NCBI RefSeq assembly: GCF_900156415.1
Contig: NZ_FTNM01000001.1
Coordinates: forward strand, 1,325,221-1,389,220
DNA length: 64,000 bases
From: Pontibacter lucknowensis
GTDB taxonomy: Bacteria; Bacteroidota; Bacteroidia; Cytophagales; Hymenobacteraceae
Direction: 5' to 3'
How positions within the stretch are numbered: the first letter of the stretch is position 1; each line of letters starts with the position of its first letter. Shown here in pieces: positions 1-8,819 of this stretch. Under the pieces are notes generated by a model, which was not told the origin of the DNA, ran no database searches, and saw nothing but the letters and a program-made list of their open reading frames with translations. The position numbers and the translations under genes were made by a program.

Positions 1-433
1 TAGCGGGCTGTTGTGTTATGATAGGCCTTACTGAGCGGATTATTGCGCTCAGCAGAACAGCCAGCCAGTATAAGGCAGGACAGCAAGAAGAGAATATATG
101 ATGGGTTTTTGCTCAAAGTATCGATCGTGTGCAGCATATATAAGGCAGTCCGGCCGCCTATTCCATTATAACGGCCTGGCTATACCTGAAAGTATCTGGG
201 CCAGGATGAGGCTTAAGCCTCAAGCCATCTACAAAAATACAATAATATGCCAATTATGTAAGGGGCTGTGGATAAAGCCTGAAGCCCGGTATTGAACTAT
301 AGAAAATAAGAAATGGTTTCAGCCCTCAGAAGGCATTTGAGGCACCTTAAAAAGCTGGCGAAATAAAACTGATTTGCAGAGAAGCCCATGAAAAAAGCGT
401 AATTTTACAAATCCTTGAAAAACAAAGCAGCGC
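1..433. other. Non-coding leader upstream of the ATP synthase operon
   Basis: I see no convincing gene here; the only open frame (98-295) has no family resemblance. The stretch holds several inverted repeats: GGCTGTT (6-12) with AACAGCC (56-62) enclosing CTGAGCG (31-37)/CGCTCAG (46-52), and the 14-base palindrome GAGGCTTAAGCCTC at 208-221. One copy of the dispersed TATACCT motif lies at 181-187. No TTG-N19-TAnnTTTG promoter stands out, so the operon promoter is unassigned and may lie left of the window. Confidence 0.5.
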
Positions 434-664
434 ATGTCACAGGCAGATGATCAAAAGCCAAAGGGCGAAGAATCGTTTAAATCGTACCTGAAGTACTCGG
501 GGCTGGCCTTTCAGATGATCGGGGCGATGGTGCTGGCCGCCTGGGCAGGCTCCAAGCTGGACGACTACATGGGCAACGAGAACCCCTGGATGACGATTGT
601 GCTGCTCGTAGTGGCCGTAGTAGCCTCTATGGTATTGGTAATTATCTCATTAAGTAAAAAGTAA
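434..664 (+). CDS. AtpZ/AtpI family ATP synthase accessory membrane protein
   Basis: A 76-residue protein at the head of the ATP synthase operon. After a short charged N-terminus it has two predicted membrane helices (about 20-38 and 50-72) separated by a loop with the family signature GSKLDDYMG. AtpZ/AtpI proteins are non-essential helpers of Fo assembly, thought to aid c-ring formation or Mg2+ supply. The stop lies four bases before the next start, so it is co-transcribed with the downstream membrane gene. Family assignment rests on the loop motif, length and position; its exact role is not shown by the sequence. Confidence 0.85.
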   Translation: MSQADDQKPKGEESFKSYLKYSGLAFQMIGAMVLAAWAGSKLDDYMGNENPWMTIVLLVVAVVASMVLVIISLSKK

Positions 665-668
665 AGCA

Positions 669-1052
669 GTGAAATTCTTCAAAAACCTCCTCATTTTTAC
701 TGGTGTCGTGAGCATCGGTATTGGCTTGCTCTCCTTTTATACCGGCACGGCGCTATTGCACCCACTGATCTGGTTTATATTAGGCTTTATGGTGGTAGTT
801 ACGGCGCTGGCCTTTTATGTGTCGCGACTGGGCGTTGGCTACGACCCCGATAACTTTCAGTTGTATTACTTTGGCTCGATGGGTTTCCGGATGATCCTCA
901 GTATAGCGGTTATTTTTATTTATGTGTTCATGTACTCTGAAAATGAGCTGCAGTTCGTTTTCAACTTCTTTGCCTTATATTTTCTATTTACCGGGTTTGA
1001 AATCTACAGCTTAATAACTAACTTCGCACCGCAATTGAAAAAGCAAAACTAA
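669..1052 (+). CDS. Hypothetical four-helix membrane protein of the atp operon
   Basis: A 127-residue, very hydrophobic protein with about four membrane helices (roughly 7-25, 31-51, 70-92 and 94-116) and a short basic C-terminus. It sits between the AtpZ-like gene and atpB, the place where many bacteria carry atpI, so a role as an AtpI analogue in Fo assembly is a reasonable inference. I see no diagnostic motif. The start is the ATG's near neighbour at 669 (GTG), four bases after the preceding stop, consistent with tight translational linkage. Confidence 0.7.
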   Translation: MKFFKNLLIFTGVVSIGIGLLSFYTGTALLHPLIWFILGFMVVVTALAFYVSRLGVGYDPDNFQLYYFGSMGFRMILSIAVIFIYVFMYSENELQFVFNFFALYFLFTGFEIYSLITNFAPQLKKQN

Positions 1053-1096
1053 GAATAGCATTTGCGGATTTTAAATTTGCTTCTAAATCTCTCTTA

Positions 1097-2134
1097 ATGA
1101 AGAAGTTATTTATTTTACTGTTTTCCTTCCTGACGATCACTGCTTCTGCAGAGGCTCCGGTTGAAGGCGGCGAGTTCAAGCCAGGCGATATGATCACCCA
1201 TCACATCGCGGATGATTACAACTGGCATTTTGCCGATGGTGTAACGCTCTACCTTCCTGTTATCCTGATCGATAACGGTACACCAAAGGTGTTTTCATCA
1301 AGTAACTTCTATGACGAGAATCACGAGTTGGTGCCTTATGAAGGTTACATGGTGAGTCATGGTCACATCTATCGTGCTGATGCCAACGGACAGCCAGCCG
1401 CGGACCAGTCTTCTCTGATTGACATATCTATTACAAAGAACGTTGCTTCTCTTTTCCTTAGTGTGGCCCTGCTTTTTGCAGTTTTCTTCACAATCGCTGG
1501 AAGCTATAAGAAAAACAACGGCAAAGCGCCAAGAGGCATTCAGTCTTTCTTTGAGCCAATCATCATCTTTATCCGTGACGAGATTGCCAAGGCGAACATC
1601 GGTCCGAAGTATGAGCGCTACATGCCATACCTGCTGACAGTTTTCTTCTTTATCTGGTTCAACAACCTGCTTGGTTTGATGCCAGGTGGCGCTAACTTGA
1701 CTGGTAACATCGCAGTTACACTGGTACTGGCTACACTGACACTTTTGATCACCGTATTTAGCGGCAACAAAAACTACTGGAAGCACATCTTCGCTACACC
1801 AGGTGTTCCTGTGTGGCTGGCTCCGATCATGATCCCGGTTGAATTGATTGGTATCATTACCAAGCCATTCTCCCTGATGGTTCGTCTTTTTGCCAACATC
1901 ACGGCAGGTCACATTATCATCCTGTCGCTGTTTAGCTTGATCTTTATTTTCCAGAGCATTGCAGTAGGTCCTTTGAGTGTGGCGTTTGCTACTTTCATGA
2001 ACTTCCTTGAGCTGTTCGTGGCATTGCTTCAAGCGTATATCTTCACGCTGCTGTCAGCGATGTATTTCGGTGGCGCAGTGGAAGAGCATGACCATGTAGG
2101 TGACCACGGTCATGGAGATGGTGCGCATCATTAA
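1097..2134 (+). CDS. atpB: ATP synthase Fo subunit a
   Basis: Subunit a forms the proton half-channels next to the c-ring. The 345-residue protein starts with a signal-peptide-like segment (1-20) and an extracytoplasmic extension to about residue 115, followed by the membrane domain. The conserved segment MVRLFANITAGH carries the essential arginine at residue 263. The C-terminus is a His/Asp/Gly-rich tail (HDHVGDHGHGDG), a possible metal-binding or merely flexible end. At 345 residues it is longer than the 270 or so usual in proteobacteria because of the N-terminal extension, which is common in Bacteroidota. Second-frame and antisense open frames over it are shadows. Confidence 0.97.
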   Translation: MKKLFILLFSFLTITASAEAPVEGGEFKPGDMITHHIADDYNWHFADGVTLYLPVILIDNGTPKVFSSSNFYDENHELVPYEGYMVSHGHIYRADANGQPAADQSSLIDISITKNVASLFLSVALLFAVFFTIAGSYKKNNGKAPRGIQSFFEPIIIFIRDEIAKANIGPKYERYMPYLLTVFFFIWFNNLLGLMPGGANLTGNIAVTLVLATLTLLITVFSGNKNYWKHIFATPGVPVWLAPIMIPVELIGIITKPFSLMVRLFANITAGHIIILSLFSLIFIFQSIAVGPLSVAFATFMNFLELFVALLQAYIFTLLSAMYFGGAVEEHDHVGDHGHGDGAHH

Positions 2135-2153
2135 TCTGTTTTTTATTTTTTAA

Positions 2154-2435
<282 letters not shown>

Positions 2436-2447
2436 TATCCTTTGTAA

Positions 2448-2490
2448 TTGGTCTCTCGTCCGGACGCATGGTCCGGACGGAGAGGTCCAA
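2448..2490 (+). promoter_or_regulatory. Intercistronic hairpin between atpE and atpF
   Basis: GTCCGGAC (2458-2465) and GTCCGGAC (2471-2478) form an 8-bp GC-rich stem around the loop GCATG. Outside it CTCTC pairs with GAGAG with one bulged G, and TTGG (2448-2451) pairs with CCAA (2487-2490), giving a near-complete 18-bp stem. No T-run follows, so it is not a classic terminator. A role as mRNA 3'-end stabiliser, processing site or attenuator for atpE is inferred. Confidence 0.65.
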
Positions 2491-2515
2491 AATAGTTAAA
2501 TAGTTAAAAGCAATG

Positions 2516-2530
2516 CCGGTGTAGAACCGG
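2516..2530 (+). other. Small hairpin upstream of atpF
   Basis: CCGGT (2516-2520) and ACCGG (2526-2530) flank a five-base loop, about 40 bases before the atpF start. With the larger hairpin at 2448-2490 it makes the 133-base atpE-atpF gap the most structured spacer of the operon. Confidence 0.4.
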
Positions 2531-2568
2531 TGAACTGATTAGAACCTAATTATTCAAATTCATACACA

Positions 2569-3063
2569 ATGGAATTAGTAACCCCAGGTATAGGTTTAAT
2601 TTTCTGGCAGACGGTGACGTTTATCATCGTGCTGTTCCTGCTTTCCAAGTTCGCCTGGAAGCCGATCATGAACGCCCTGCACGAGCGTGAGACTTCTATT
2701 GAAAATGCACTGAGCGCTGCTGAAAAAGCAAAGCTGGAGATGCAGGGTCTGAAGGCAGAGAACGAAAAACTGCTGGCTGAAGCCCGTATGGAGCGTGACA
2801 AGATCCTGAAAGAAGCTTCTGATGCTGGTAACGCCCTAGTGGAAACTGCAAGACAGAAGGCAAACGAAGAAGGTTCACGCATGATCGCACAAGCCCGTGA
2901 GTCTATCGAGAATGAGAAGCGTGCCGCTATCACAGAAGTGAAGAACATGGCTGCTGCTCTTTCTGTGGATATCGCTGAGCGTATCCTGCGCAAAGAACTG
3001 AGCAACCCACAGGCACAGCAAGAGCTGGCTAAAGATTATATCAACGAAGTAACGCTTAACTAA
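2569..3063 (+). CDS. atpF: ATP synthase Fo subunit b
   Basis: The peripheral stalk subunit, 164 residues: one N-terminal membrane helix (about 7-27, LIFWQTVTFIIVLFLLSKFAW) followed by a long charged, heptad-like coiled coil rich in Ala, Glu and Lys that reaches up to the delta subunit. The segment KFAWKPIMNALHERE is the usual b-subunit junction. Length is typical. A copy of AGGTATA falls in codons for PGIG near the start, one of only two in the whole operon. Confidence 0.96.
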   Translation: MELVTPGIGLIFWQTVTFIIVLFLLSKFAWKPIMNALHERETSIENALSAAEKAKLEMQGLKAENEKLLAEARMERDKILKEASDAGNALVETARQKANEEGSRMIAQARESIENEKRAAITEVKNMAAALSVDIAERILRKELSNPQAQQELAKDYINEVTLN

Positions 3064-3116
3064 TCGTATCACATAGCCCTGTCACTATTTAAGTGCGAAG
3101 GCCATAATAAAGCAAT

Positions 3117-3674
3117 ATGTCAGAAATAAGAGTTGCTTCGAGATACGCAAAGTCACTGATTGAACTGGCACAGGAGAAAGGTGTTCTGGAGCAAGTGAAG
3201 GAGGACATGGATATGTTCGCCAAAGTGCTTGACCAGAGCAGAGATCTGAGACTCCTGATGCGCAACCCGGTTGTGAAATCAGACAAGAAGCTGGCAGTGA
3301 TCAATGCACTGTTCAAAGGCAAGGTAAATGACCTGACCCTGGCTTTCTTCAGCATTGTGGCCCGCAAAGGCCGTGAGTCAGTGCTGGAGTTTATCGCGTC
3401 GGAGTTCGTGAGTCAGTACAATGTGTACAAAGGCATTACAACTGCCAGCGTAACCACAGCGGTGCCATTGACAGAAGAACTGCGCAACGAACTAGGTAAG
3501 CGTCTGGTAGCCCAGACCGGCCAGCGCGTAGAATTAGAAGAAAAAATTGATCCGTCCTTGATCGGTGGCTTCGTGCTCCGTGTTGGCGATCAGCAGATTG
3601 ACAGCTCTGTGAAGTATAACCTGAACAAGCTGAGAAATAAATTTAAAGACAACCCCTATATCAATAAATTATAA
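3117..3674 (+). CDS. atpH: ATP synthase F1 subunit delta
   Basis: A 185-residue OSCP/delta protein that ties the b stalk to the top of F1. It opens with the family signature [17 protein letters not shown] and ends with the beta-strand segment [21 protein letters not shown], typical of the C-terminal domain. The stop is two bases before the atpA start, indicating coupled translation. Confidence 0.96.
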   Translation: MSEIRVASRYAKSLIELAQEKGVLEQVKEDMDMFAKVLDQSRDLRLLMRNPVVKSDKKLAVINALFKGKVNDLTLAFFSIVARKGRESVLEFIASEFVSQYNVYKGITTASVTTAVPLTEELRNELGKRLVAQTGQRVELEEKIDPSLIGGFVLRVGDQQIDSSVKYNLNKLRNKFKDNPYINKL

Positions 3675-3676
3675 TC

Positions 3677-5257
3677 ATGGCAGAAGTAAGACCTGACGAA
3701 GTATCAGCCATACTAAGAGAGCAGCTATCTGGCTTCCGTTCTGAGGCAGAATTGGAAGAAGTAGGTACAGTACTGCAAGTGGGTGACGGTGTCGCTCGTA
3801 TCTATGGCCTTTCCAAAGCACAGTCTGGTGAGCTATTAGAGTTTGAGAACGGACTTCAGGCGCTTGTTCTGAACCTGGAAGAAGACAACGTAGGTGCCGT
3901 AATGCTTGGCGACTACAGCGAAATCAAAGAGGGTGCCACTGTAAGAAGAACGAACCGTATCGCCTCTGTAAAAGTAGGTGATGGCATCATCGGCCGTGTG
4001 GTAAACACACTGGGCCAGCCAATCGACGGTAGAGGTCCGATTGCTGGTGACCTGTACGAAATGCCACTGGAGCGTAAAGCACCTGGTGTGGTATTCCGTC
4101 AGCCAGTAAACGAGCCAATGCAGACTGGTATCAAGGCGATCGACTCCATGATTCCAATCGGCCGTGGCCAGCGTGAGTTGATCATCGGTGACCGTCAGAC
4201 AGGTAAGTCTGCCGTTGCGATTGACACGATCCTGAACCAGCGCGAGTTCTTCGAAAAAGGACAGCCTGTATTCTGTATATATGTAGCCGTAGGTCAGAAA
4301 GCATCTACAGTAGCACAGGTAGTAAAGTCACTGACTGAAGGTGGCGCAATGGATTACACAGTGGTAGTTTCGGCTTCTGCTTCTGATCCGGCTCCAATGC
4401 AGTTCTTTGCTCCATTTACTGGTGCTGCCATAGGTGAGTTCTTCCGCGATACCGGCCGTCCTGCACTGGTTGTTTATGACGACCTTTCCAAGCAGGCCGT
4501 TGCTTACCGCGAAGTGTCTCTGCTTCTTCGTCGTCCTCCAGGGCGTGAAGCTTATCCTGGTGACGTATTCTACCTGCACTCGCGCCTTCTGGAGCGTGCC
4601 GCTAAGGTGAACGCATCTGATGAGATCGCTCGTAACATGAACGACTTGCCAGAGTCTATCAAGCACCTCGTGAAAGGTGGTGGTTCATTGACTGCTCTTC
4701 CAATCATCGAAACACAGGCTGGTGACGTTTCTGCCTATATCCCAACAAACGTAATTTCGATCACTGACGGTCAGATCTTCCTCGAGACCAACCTGTTCAA
4801 CTCAGGTATCCGTCCTGCGATCAACGTAGGTATCTCAGTATCGCGTGTGGGTGGTAACGCTCAGATCAAGGCGATGAAGAAAGTATCTGGTACGTTGAAG
4901 CTGGATCAGGCGCAGTTCCGTGAACTGGAAGCGTTTGCGAAATTCGGTTCTGACCTGGATGCTGCGACTAAGCTGACAATTGAGCGTGGTCGTCGTAACC
5001 TCGAGATCCTGAAGCAGCCACAGTTCTCTCCAGTATCAGTTTCTGAGCAGGTAGCCATCATCTACTGCGCAACGAATGGTCTGTTGGACAACGTGCCTGT
5101 ATCTGAAGTTAGAACTTTCGAGAAAGACTTCCTGCGCACCATGCGTGCTCAGCATCAGGACACACTGAACGCGCTGCTGGCTGGTAAGCTGGACGACGAG
5201 ACAACAGGTGTTATCAAGCAGGTAGCCAGAGAGCTTTCTGCCCGTTACAAAAAGTAA
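3677..5257 (+). CDS. atpA: ATP synthase F1 subunit alpha
   Basis: The non-catalytic nucleotide-binding subunit of the F1 hexamer, 526 residues, normal family length. The Walker A loop GDRQTGKSA lies at 171-179, the [15 protein letters not shown] and [42 protein letters not shown] segments are family hallmarks, with the arginine finger region in the SRVGGNAQ stretch. It follows atpH after two bases and is followed by a structured 68-base spacer before atpG. Strongly biased codon use and the absence of the dispersed AGGTATA motif fit high expression. Confidence 0.98.
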   Translation: MAEVRPDEVSAILREQLSGFRSEAELEEVGTVLQVGDGVARIYGLSKAQSGELLEFENGLQALVLNLEEDNVGAVMLGDYSEIKEGATVRRTNRIASVKVGDGIIGRVVNTLGQPIDGRGPIAGDLYEMPLERKAPGVVFRQPVNEPMQTGIKAIDSMIPIGRGQRELIIGDRQTGKSAVAIDTILNQREFFEKGQPVFCIYVAVGQKASTVAQVVKSLTEGGAMDYTVVVSASASDPAPMQFFAPFTGAAIGEFFRDTGRPALVVYDDLSKQAVAYREVSLLLRRPPGREAYPGDVFYLHSRLLERAAKVNASDEIARNMNDLPESIKHLVKGGGSLTALPIIETQAGDVSAYIPTNVISITDGQIFLETNLFNSGIRPAINVGISVSRVGGNAQIKAMKKVSGTLKLDQAQFRELEAFAKFGSDLDAATKLTIERGRRNLEILKQPQFSPVSVSEQVAIIYCATNGLLDNVPVSEVRTFEKDFLRTMRAQHQDTLNALLAGKLDDETTGVIKQVARELSARYKK

Positions 5258-5263
5258 TAGTTG

Positions 5264-5316
5264 GTTATGAGTTAGAGACTGCTGATAAAGGCGGTCTCTA
5301 ACTTTATGCTCATAAC
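5264..5316 (+). promoter_or_regulatory. Intercistronic hairpin between atpA and atpG
   Basis: GTTAGAGAC (5271-5279) pairs with GTCTCTAAC (5294-5302) around a 14-base loop, and an outer stem pairs GTTATGAG (5264-5271) with CTCATAAC (5309-5316). No T-run follows. It could stabilise or process the transcript or tune the alpha:gamma ratio (3:1 in the complex); this is inference. Confidence 0.6.
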
Positions 5317-5325
5317 ATACATAAT

Positions 5326-6213
5326 ATGGCAAGTTTAAAAGAGGTTAGAAGCCGCATCACATCGGTACAGTCAACACAGCAGATCACCAAGGCCATGAAA
5401 ATGGTGGCGGCTGCCAAGTTGAGACGTGCTCAGGACAACATCCTACGTATGCGCCCTTATGCGCAGCGTTTGAGCGGCATCCTGACCAATCTTTCTCAGC
5501 TGACGGAAGGCTCTGTATCGAACATTTACTCTGAAAAGCGTGAGGCAAACAGAGTACTTGTAATCGTGGTAACATCTGACCGTGGTTTGGCTGGCGCTTT
5601 TAACTCAAACATCATCAAGGCAGCCAATACACTGGCCCAAGGCAAATACCGTAACCAACTGGAGTCAGGTAACCTTACTTTCCTGACGATTGGCCGTAAA
5701 GGTGCTGAAGCATTGAGCAAGCGTGGTTACAAAGTGATTGGTGACTTCACCGGCACTTTCGCAAACCTTTCTTTTGACACCGTACGCCTTGCCGCGGAAC
5801 GTGCCATGGATGGTTTTGTGGCACGTGAGTTTGATCAGGTAGACATCATTTATAACGAGTTCAAAAACGTAGCGACTCAGATCGTACGTAACGAGCAGTT
5901 TCTGCCTATTGAAGACAAGCCAGTAGAGGAAACCGCCAGCAGCATGGTATCTGATTATACCTTTGAGCCGTCTAAAGAGCAGATCATTGAGGAGCTTATC
6001 CCTAAGTCGCTTAAGATACAGGTATACAAAGCGGTGTTGGAGTCAAACGCTTCAGAACATGGCGCCCGTATGACTGCCATGGACAAAGCAACGGAAAACG
6101 CAGGCGAACTGCTGAAAGAGCTGAAGCTTACTTACAACAGGACGCGTCAGGCGGCCATCACCAAAGAGATTCTCGAGATCGTGGGTGGTGCAGAGGCGCT
6201 TGCAGCAAAATAA
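5326..6213 (+). CDS. atpG: ATP synthase F1 subunit gamma
   Basis: The central rotor shaft, 295 residues. Diagnostic ends are both present: N-terminal KEVRSRITSVQSTQQITKAMKMVAAAKLRRAQ and C-terminal SEHGARMTAMDKATENAGELLKELKLTYNRTRQAAITKEILEIVGGAEAL, the two helices of the coiled-coil shaft. It is the last ATP synthase gene of the cluster; a terminator follows and atpD/atpC are not downstream, an arrangement known in many Bacteroidota where beta and epsilon are encoded elsewhere. Confidence 0.97.
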   Translation: MASLKEVRSRITSVQSTQQITKAMKMVAAAKLRRAQDNILRMRPYAQRLSGILTNLSQLTEGSVSNIYSEKREANRVLVIVVTSDRGLAGAFNSNIIKAANTLAQGKYRNQLESGNLTFLTIGRKGAEALSKRGYKVIGDFTGTFANLSFDTVRLAAERAMDGFVAREFDQVDIIYNEFKNVATQIVRNEQFLPIEDKPVEETASSMVSDYTFEPSKEQIIEELIPKSLKIQVYKAVLESNASEHGARMTAMDKATENAGELLKELKLTYNRTRQAAITKEILEIVGGAEALAAK

Positions 6214-6236
6214 AAGCAAATACCAAATATTGAAGC

Positions 6237-6270
6237 AACGCCCATCACACCAGGTGGGCGTTCTTTTTTT
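6237..6270 (+). terminator. Rho-independent terminator of the atp operon
   Basis: AACGCCCA (6237-6244) and TGGGCGTT (6255-6262) form an 8-bp stem around a 10-base loop, followed by C and a run of seven T. It closes the operon 24 bases after atpG. Confidence 0.9.
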
Positions 6271-6292
6271 GGGGATATAATACAGTGTGTTA

Positions 6293-6300
6293 TATTTTTG
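6293..6300 (+). promoter_or_regulatory. Candidate -7 element for the PafA-type phosphatase gene
   Basis: TATTTTTG matches the Bacteroidota -7 consensus TAnnTTTG. The nearest upstream TTG (6269-6271) is 21 bases away instead of 19, so the promoter is plausible but not ideal. A start near 6305 would leave a leader of about 78 bases. Confidence 0.4.
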
Positions 6301-6382
6301 TTAAAACATCGAGTACAGGAATGTATGCTAGCCGATTAGATGGAAAGTGTTCCCTATATTTGAGAAACTCAACAACATACAC

Positions 6383-8086
6383 ATGAAGTTAAGCGGTTTT
6401 AAATCCGGCATACAGACATTAGTTGCAGCAGTACTATTAATTGCTGTGCAGGCTTGCACGACAACTAACAGCCCAAGCGTAGCAAGGGAGCAGGGAAACC
6501 AACCTGTGATAGGCGTCGAAGGCCGCCCAAAACTGATCGTAGGTATTGTGGTGGACCAGATGCGCTACGATTTTCTGTACCGCTACTGGGACAAGTACAG
6601 CGAAGGCGGTTTCAAAAGACTGGTAAGGCAGGGCTTTAACTTCAAGAACAACCAGTACAGTTATGTGCCCACTTACACGGGGCCAGGCCATGCTTCGGTA
6701 TATACCGGCAGCGTACCCGCCCTTAACGGCATTATTGGAAACTCCTGGTATGATAGAACAACAGGTAAATCCATGTACTGCGTGGAAGACAGGAGCGTGA
6801 AAACAGTTGGCAGTACGTCTGATGCTGGACTGATGTCACCTCGAAATCTGTTGACCACCACCATAACCGACGAATTGCGACTATCAAACAACATGCAGTC
6901 AAAGGTAATCGGTGTAGCGCTGAAAGACAGAGGATCGATTCTACCGGCTGGCCATACCGCAAATGGAGCTTACTGGTTTGACTCTCCTTCCGGCAACTGG
7001 ATTACAAGTACCTTCTATGCGGATGCCCTGCCTAACTGGGTACAGGAGTTTAATAATCAAAAGCATCCGGATAAGCTCTTGAGTGAGGTATGGAACACAC
7101 TGCTGCCAATAGAGCAGTACACCGAGAGCACAGCAGATGATATGGACTGGGAGCGTGCATTGCCAGGTGAAGAAAGACCGGTGTTCCCGCATAACATCCC
7201 GGCCATTCGTGGCAAGGATTACGAGCTGATCCGTTCTATACCTGCAGGCAATACATTGACAACCGAGTTTGCCAAGGCAGCCTTACGTGGCGAGAACTTA
7301 GGCAAAGGCAATTTCACCGATTTCCTGGCGCTGAGCTACTCCACACCTGACTATACCGGTCACTCCTTTGGCCCTAATTCCATTGAAGTGCAGGATGTAT
7401 ACCTGCGCCTCGACCGCGAAATAGAAGAACTGATTAACCTGCTTGAAAATGAAATAGGCAAAGACAACGTCCTGATTTTCCTGACAGCAGACCACGGAGC
7501 AGCCCATGTGCCGGCTTACATGGAGTCGCTTAATATCCCGGCGGGTATAGCTACTTCCGGTATCATGCGCGATTCTTTGGAGCAGCACCTGACCAAACTG
7601 TTTGGCAAAGGCCGCTGGGTGGAACGCTACACTAACCAGCAGGTATACCTGGACCGTAAGACAATAGAAGGCAAAAAGCTGACAAGAATAGAAGTACAGG
7701 AGGCGGCGGCCAACTATGTGATGCGTTTTGATGGTGTGGCGAGAGCTATAACAGGCGAAGCCATACAGCGTGCTGGCTGGGCTGGCGGTATGATGTCACG
7801 CCTGGAGAGCGGCTACAATGCACAGCGCTCCGGCGACGTGATCGTAGTACTACAGCCAGGTTGGTTTGAAGGCTATGGCAGCGGTCCGCAGAAAGGCACT
7901 ACGCACGGTTCTTACAGTAACTATGACACCCACGTGCCGCTGGTATGGTACGGCTGGAAAGTAAAGCCGGGCGAAAGCTCAGTTGAAACAGCGGTAGCGG
8001 ATATCGCCCCTACGATTGCCTCATGGCTATACATACAGGAGCCAAATGGCAGTGTGGGGCGCCCCTTACAAGAATTTATGAAGTAA
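6383..8086 (+). CDS. pafA: PafA-type alkaline phosphatase, lipoprotein
   Basis: An alkaline phosphatase superfamily enzyme that removes phosphate from monoesters at the cell surface. I start it at ATG 6383, not the upstream GTG at 6347, because MKLSGFKSGIQTLVAAVLLIAVQAC is a lipoprotein signal with the lipid Cys at residue 25. The nucleophile region PTYTGPGHASVYTGSVPALNGIIGNSWYDR carries the Thr nucleophile typical of PafA; metal ligands are seen in DQMR, STPDYTGHSFGP, TADHGA and the late GTTHGSYSNYDTHVPLVWYG. At 567 residues it fits the family (about 550). The PafA label over general phosphodiesterase rests on these motifs. Confidence 0.85.
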   Translation: MKLSGFKSGIQTLVAAVLLIAVQACTTTNSPSVAREQGNQPVIGVEGRPKLIVGIVVDQMRYDFLYRYWDKYSEGGFKRLVRQGFNFKNNQYSYVPTYTGPGHASVYTGSVPALNGIIGNSWYDRTTGKSMYCVEDRSVKTVGSTSDAGLMSPRNLLTTTITDELRLSNNMQSKVIGVALKDRGSILPAGHTANGAYWFDSPSGNWITSTFYADALPNWVQEFNNQKHPDKLLSEVWNTLLPIEQYTESTADDMDWERALPGEERPVFPHNIPAIRGKDYELIRSIPAGNTLTTEFAKAALRGENLGKGNFTDFLALSYSTPDYTGHSFGPNSIEVQDVYLRLDREIEELINLLENEIGKDNVLIFLTADHGAAHVPAYMESLNIPAGIATSGIMRDSLEQHLTKLFGKGRWVERYTNQQVYLDRKTIEGKKLTRIEVQEAAANYVMRFDGVARAITGEAIQRAGWAGGMMSRLESGYNAQRSGDVIVVLQPGWFEGYGSGPQKGTTHGSYSNYDTHVPLVWYGWKVKPGESSVETAVADIAPTIASWLYIQEPNGSVGRPLQEFMK

Positions 8087-8092
8087 CAATAC

Positions 8093-8116
8093 CTGTCGGG
8101 ACGAAGTAGACGACAG
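8093..8116. other. Small inverted repeat between phosphatase and pyrophosphatase genes
   Basis: CTGTCG (8093-8098) and CGACAG (8111-8116) can pair across a 12-base loop; no T-run follows. Weak; could be part of the pyrophosphatase leader. Confidence 0.3.
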
Positions 8117-8133
8117 CTTTTAAGAAAGAATAT

Positions 8134-8706
8134 ATGATGGAGAATTTAGAAAAAAATAACCCATGGCATAGTGTGAGCTATGGTGAAGAGGCCCCGGCAG
8201 TCGTTACTGCTATTATTGAAATCCCGAAAGGTTCGAAAGCAAAGTACGAGCTGGACAAGGAAAGTGGTATGCTGAAACTGGACCGCGTACTTTTCTCTTC
8301 GGTGAACTACCCAGCCAACTACGGCTTTATACCTAAAACTTACTGCGACGATAAAGACCCGCTTGATATCCTGGTGATCTGTTCGCTTGACGTAGTGCCC
8401 ATGTGCCTGATCGATGCGAAGGTGATCGGTGTGATGCGTATGATCGATAACAACGAAGAAGACGACAAGATCATCGCTGTGGCTAATAACGATATGTCTG
8501 TGCGTCACATCAACGATATTTCTGAGCTTCCTCCACACACTCTGCTGGAGATGCGCCGTTTCTTTGAAGACTACAAGAAGCTGGAGCACAAAGAAGTGAT
8601 CGTGGAGCAGTTCCTGGGCCGCGAGCCAGCTTACGAGATCATCAAAGAAAGCATCAGACTGTATGACGCTACCTTCGGTGAAGCTGCACCAAAGAGCACA
8701 ATCTAG
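8134..8706 (+). CDS. ppa: Inorganic pyrophosphatase (family I)
   Basis: Hydrolyses pyrophosphate to two phosphates, pulling biosynthetic reactions forward. The 190-residue protein has the family I pattern: [18 protein letters not shown], then [13 protein letters not shown] and the Mg2+ aspartate cluster DDKDPLD at 72-78. Two adjacent ATG codons open the frame; either may be used. The conserved FIP triplet is written TTT ATA CCT, creating a copy of the dispersed TATACCT motif. A terminator follows. Confidence 0.96.
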   Translation: MMENLEKNNPWHSVSYGEEAPAVVTAIIEIPKGSKAKYELDKESGMLKLDRVLFSSVNYPANYGFIPKTYCDDKDPLDILVICSLDVVPMCLIDAKVIGVMRMIDNNEEDDKIIAVANNDMSVRHINDISELPPHTLLEMRRFFEDYKKLEHKEVIVEQFLGREPAYEIIKESIRLYDATFGEAAPKSTI

Positions 8707-8723
8707 ACTTTTACTTTTCCTGT

Positions 8724-8766
8724 AAAGCCTGATGTGGGATAAAACCTGTGTCAGGCTTTTTTATTT
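8724..8766 (+). terminator. Rho-independent terminator of ppa
   Basis: AAAGCCTGA (8724-8732) pairs with TCAGGCTTT (8751-8759) across an 18-base loop, followed by a T-rich tract. Confidence 0.88.
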
Positions 8767-8819
8767 ACAGCCGTTCAGCATTTGAAAGCCGTACCTGAAT
8801 TGCGAACTTGCAGAGAAGA

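Noticed and set aside
98..295. 65-residue open frame upstream of the ATP synthase operon
   Set aside because: No family likeness, no start context and it overlaps structured non-coding DNA.
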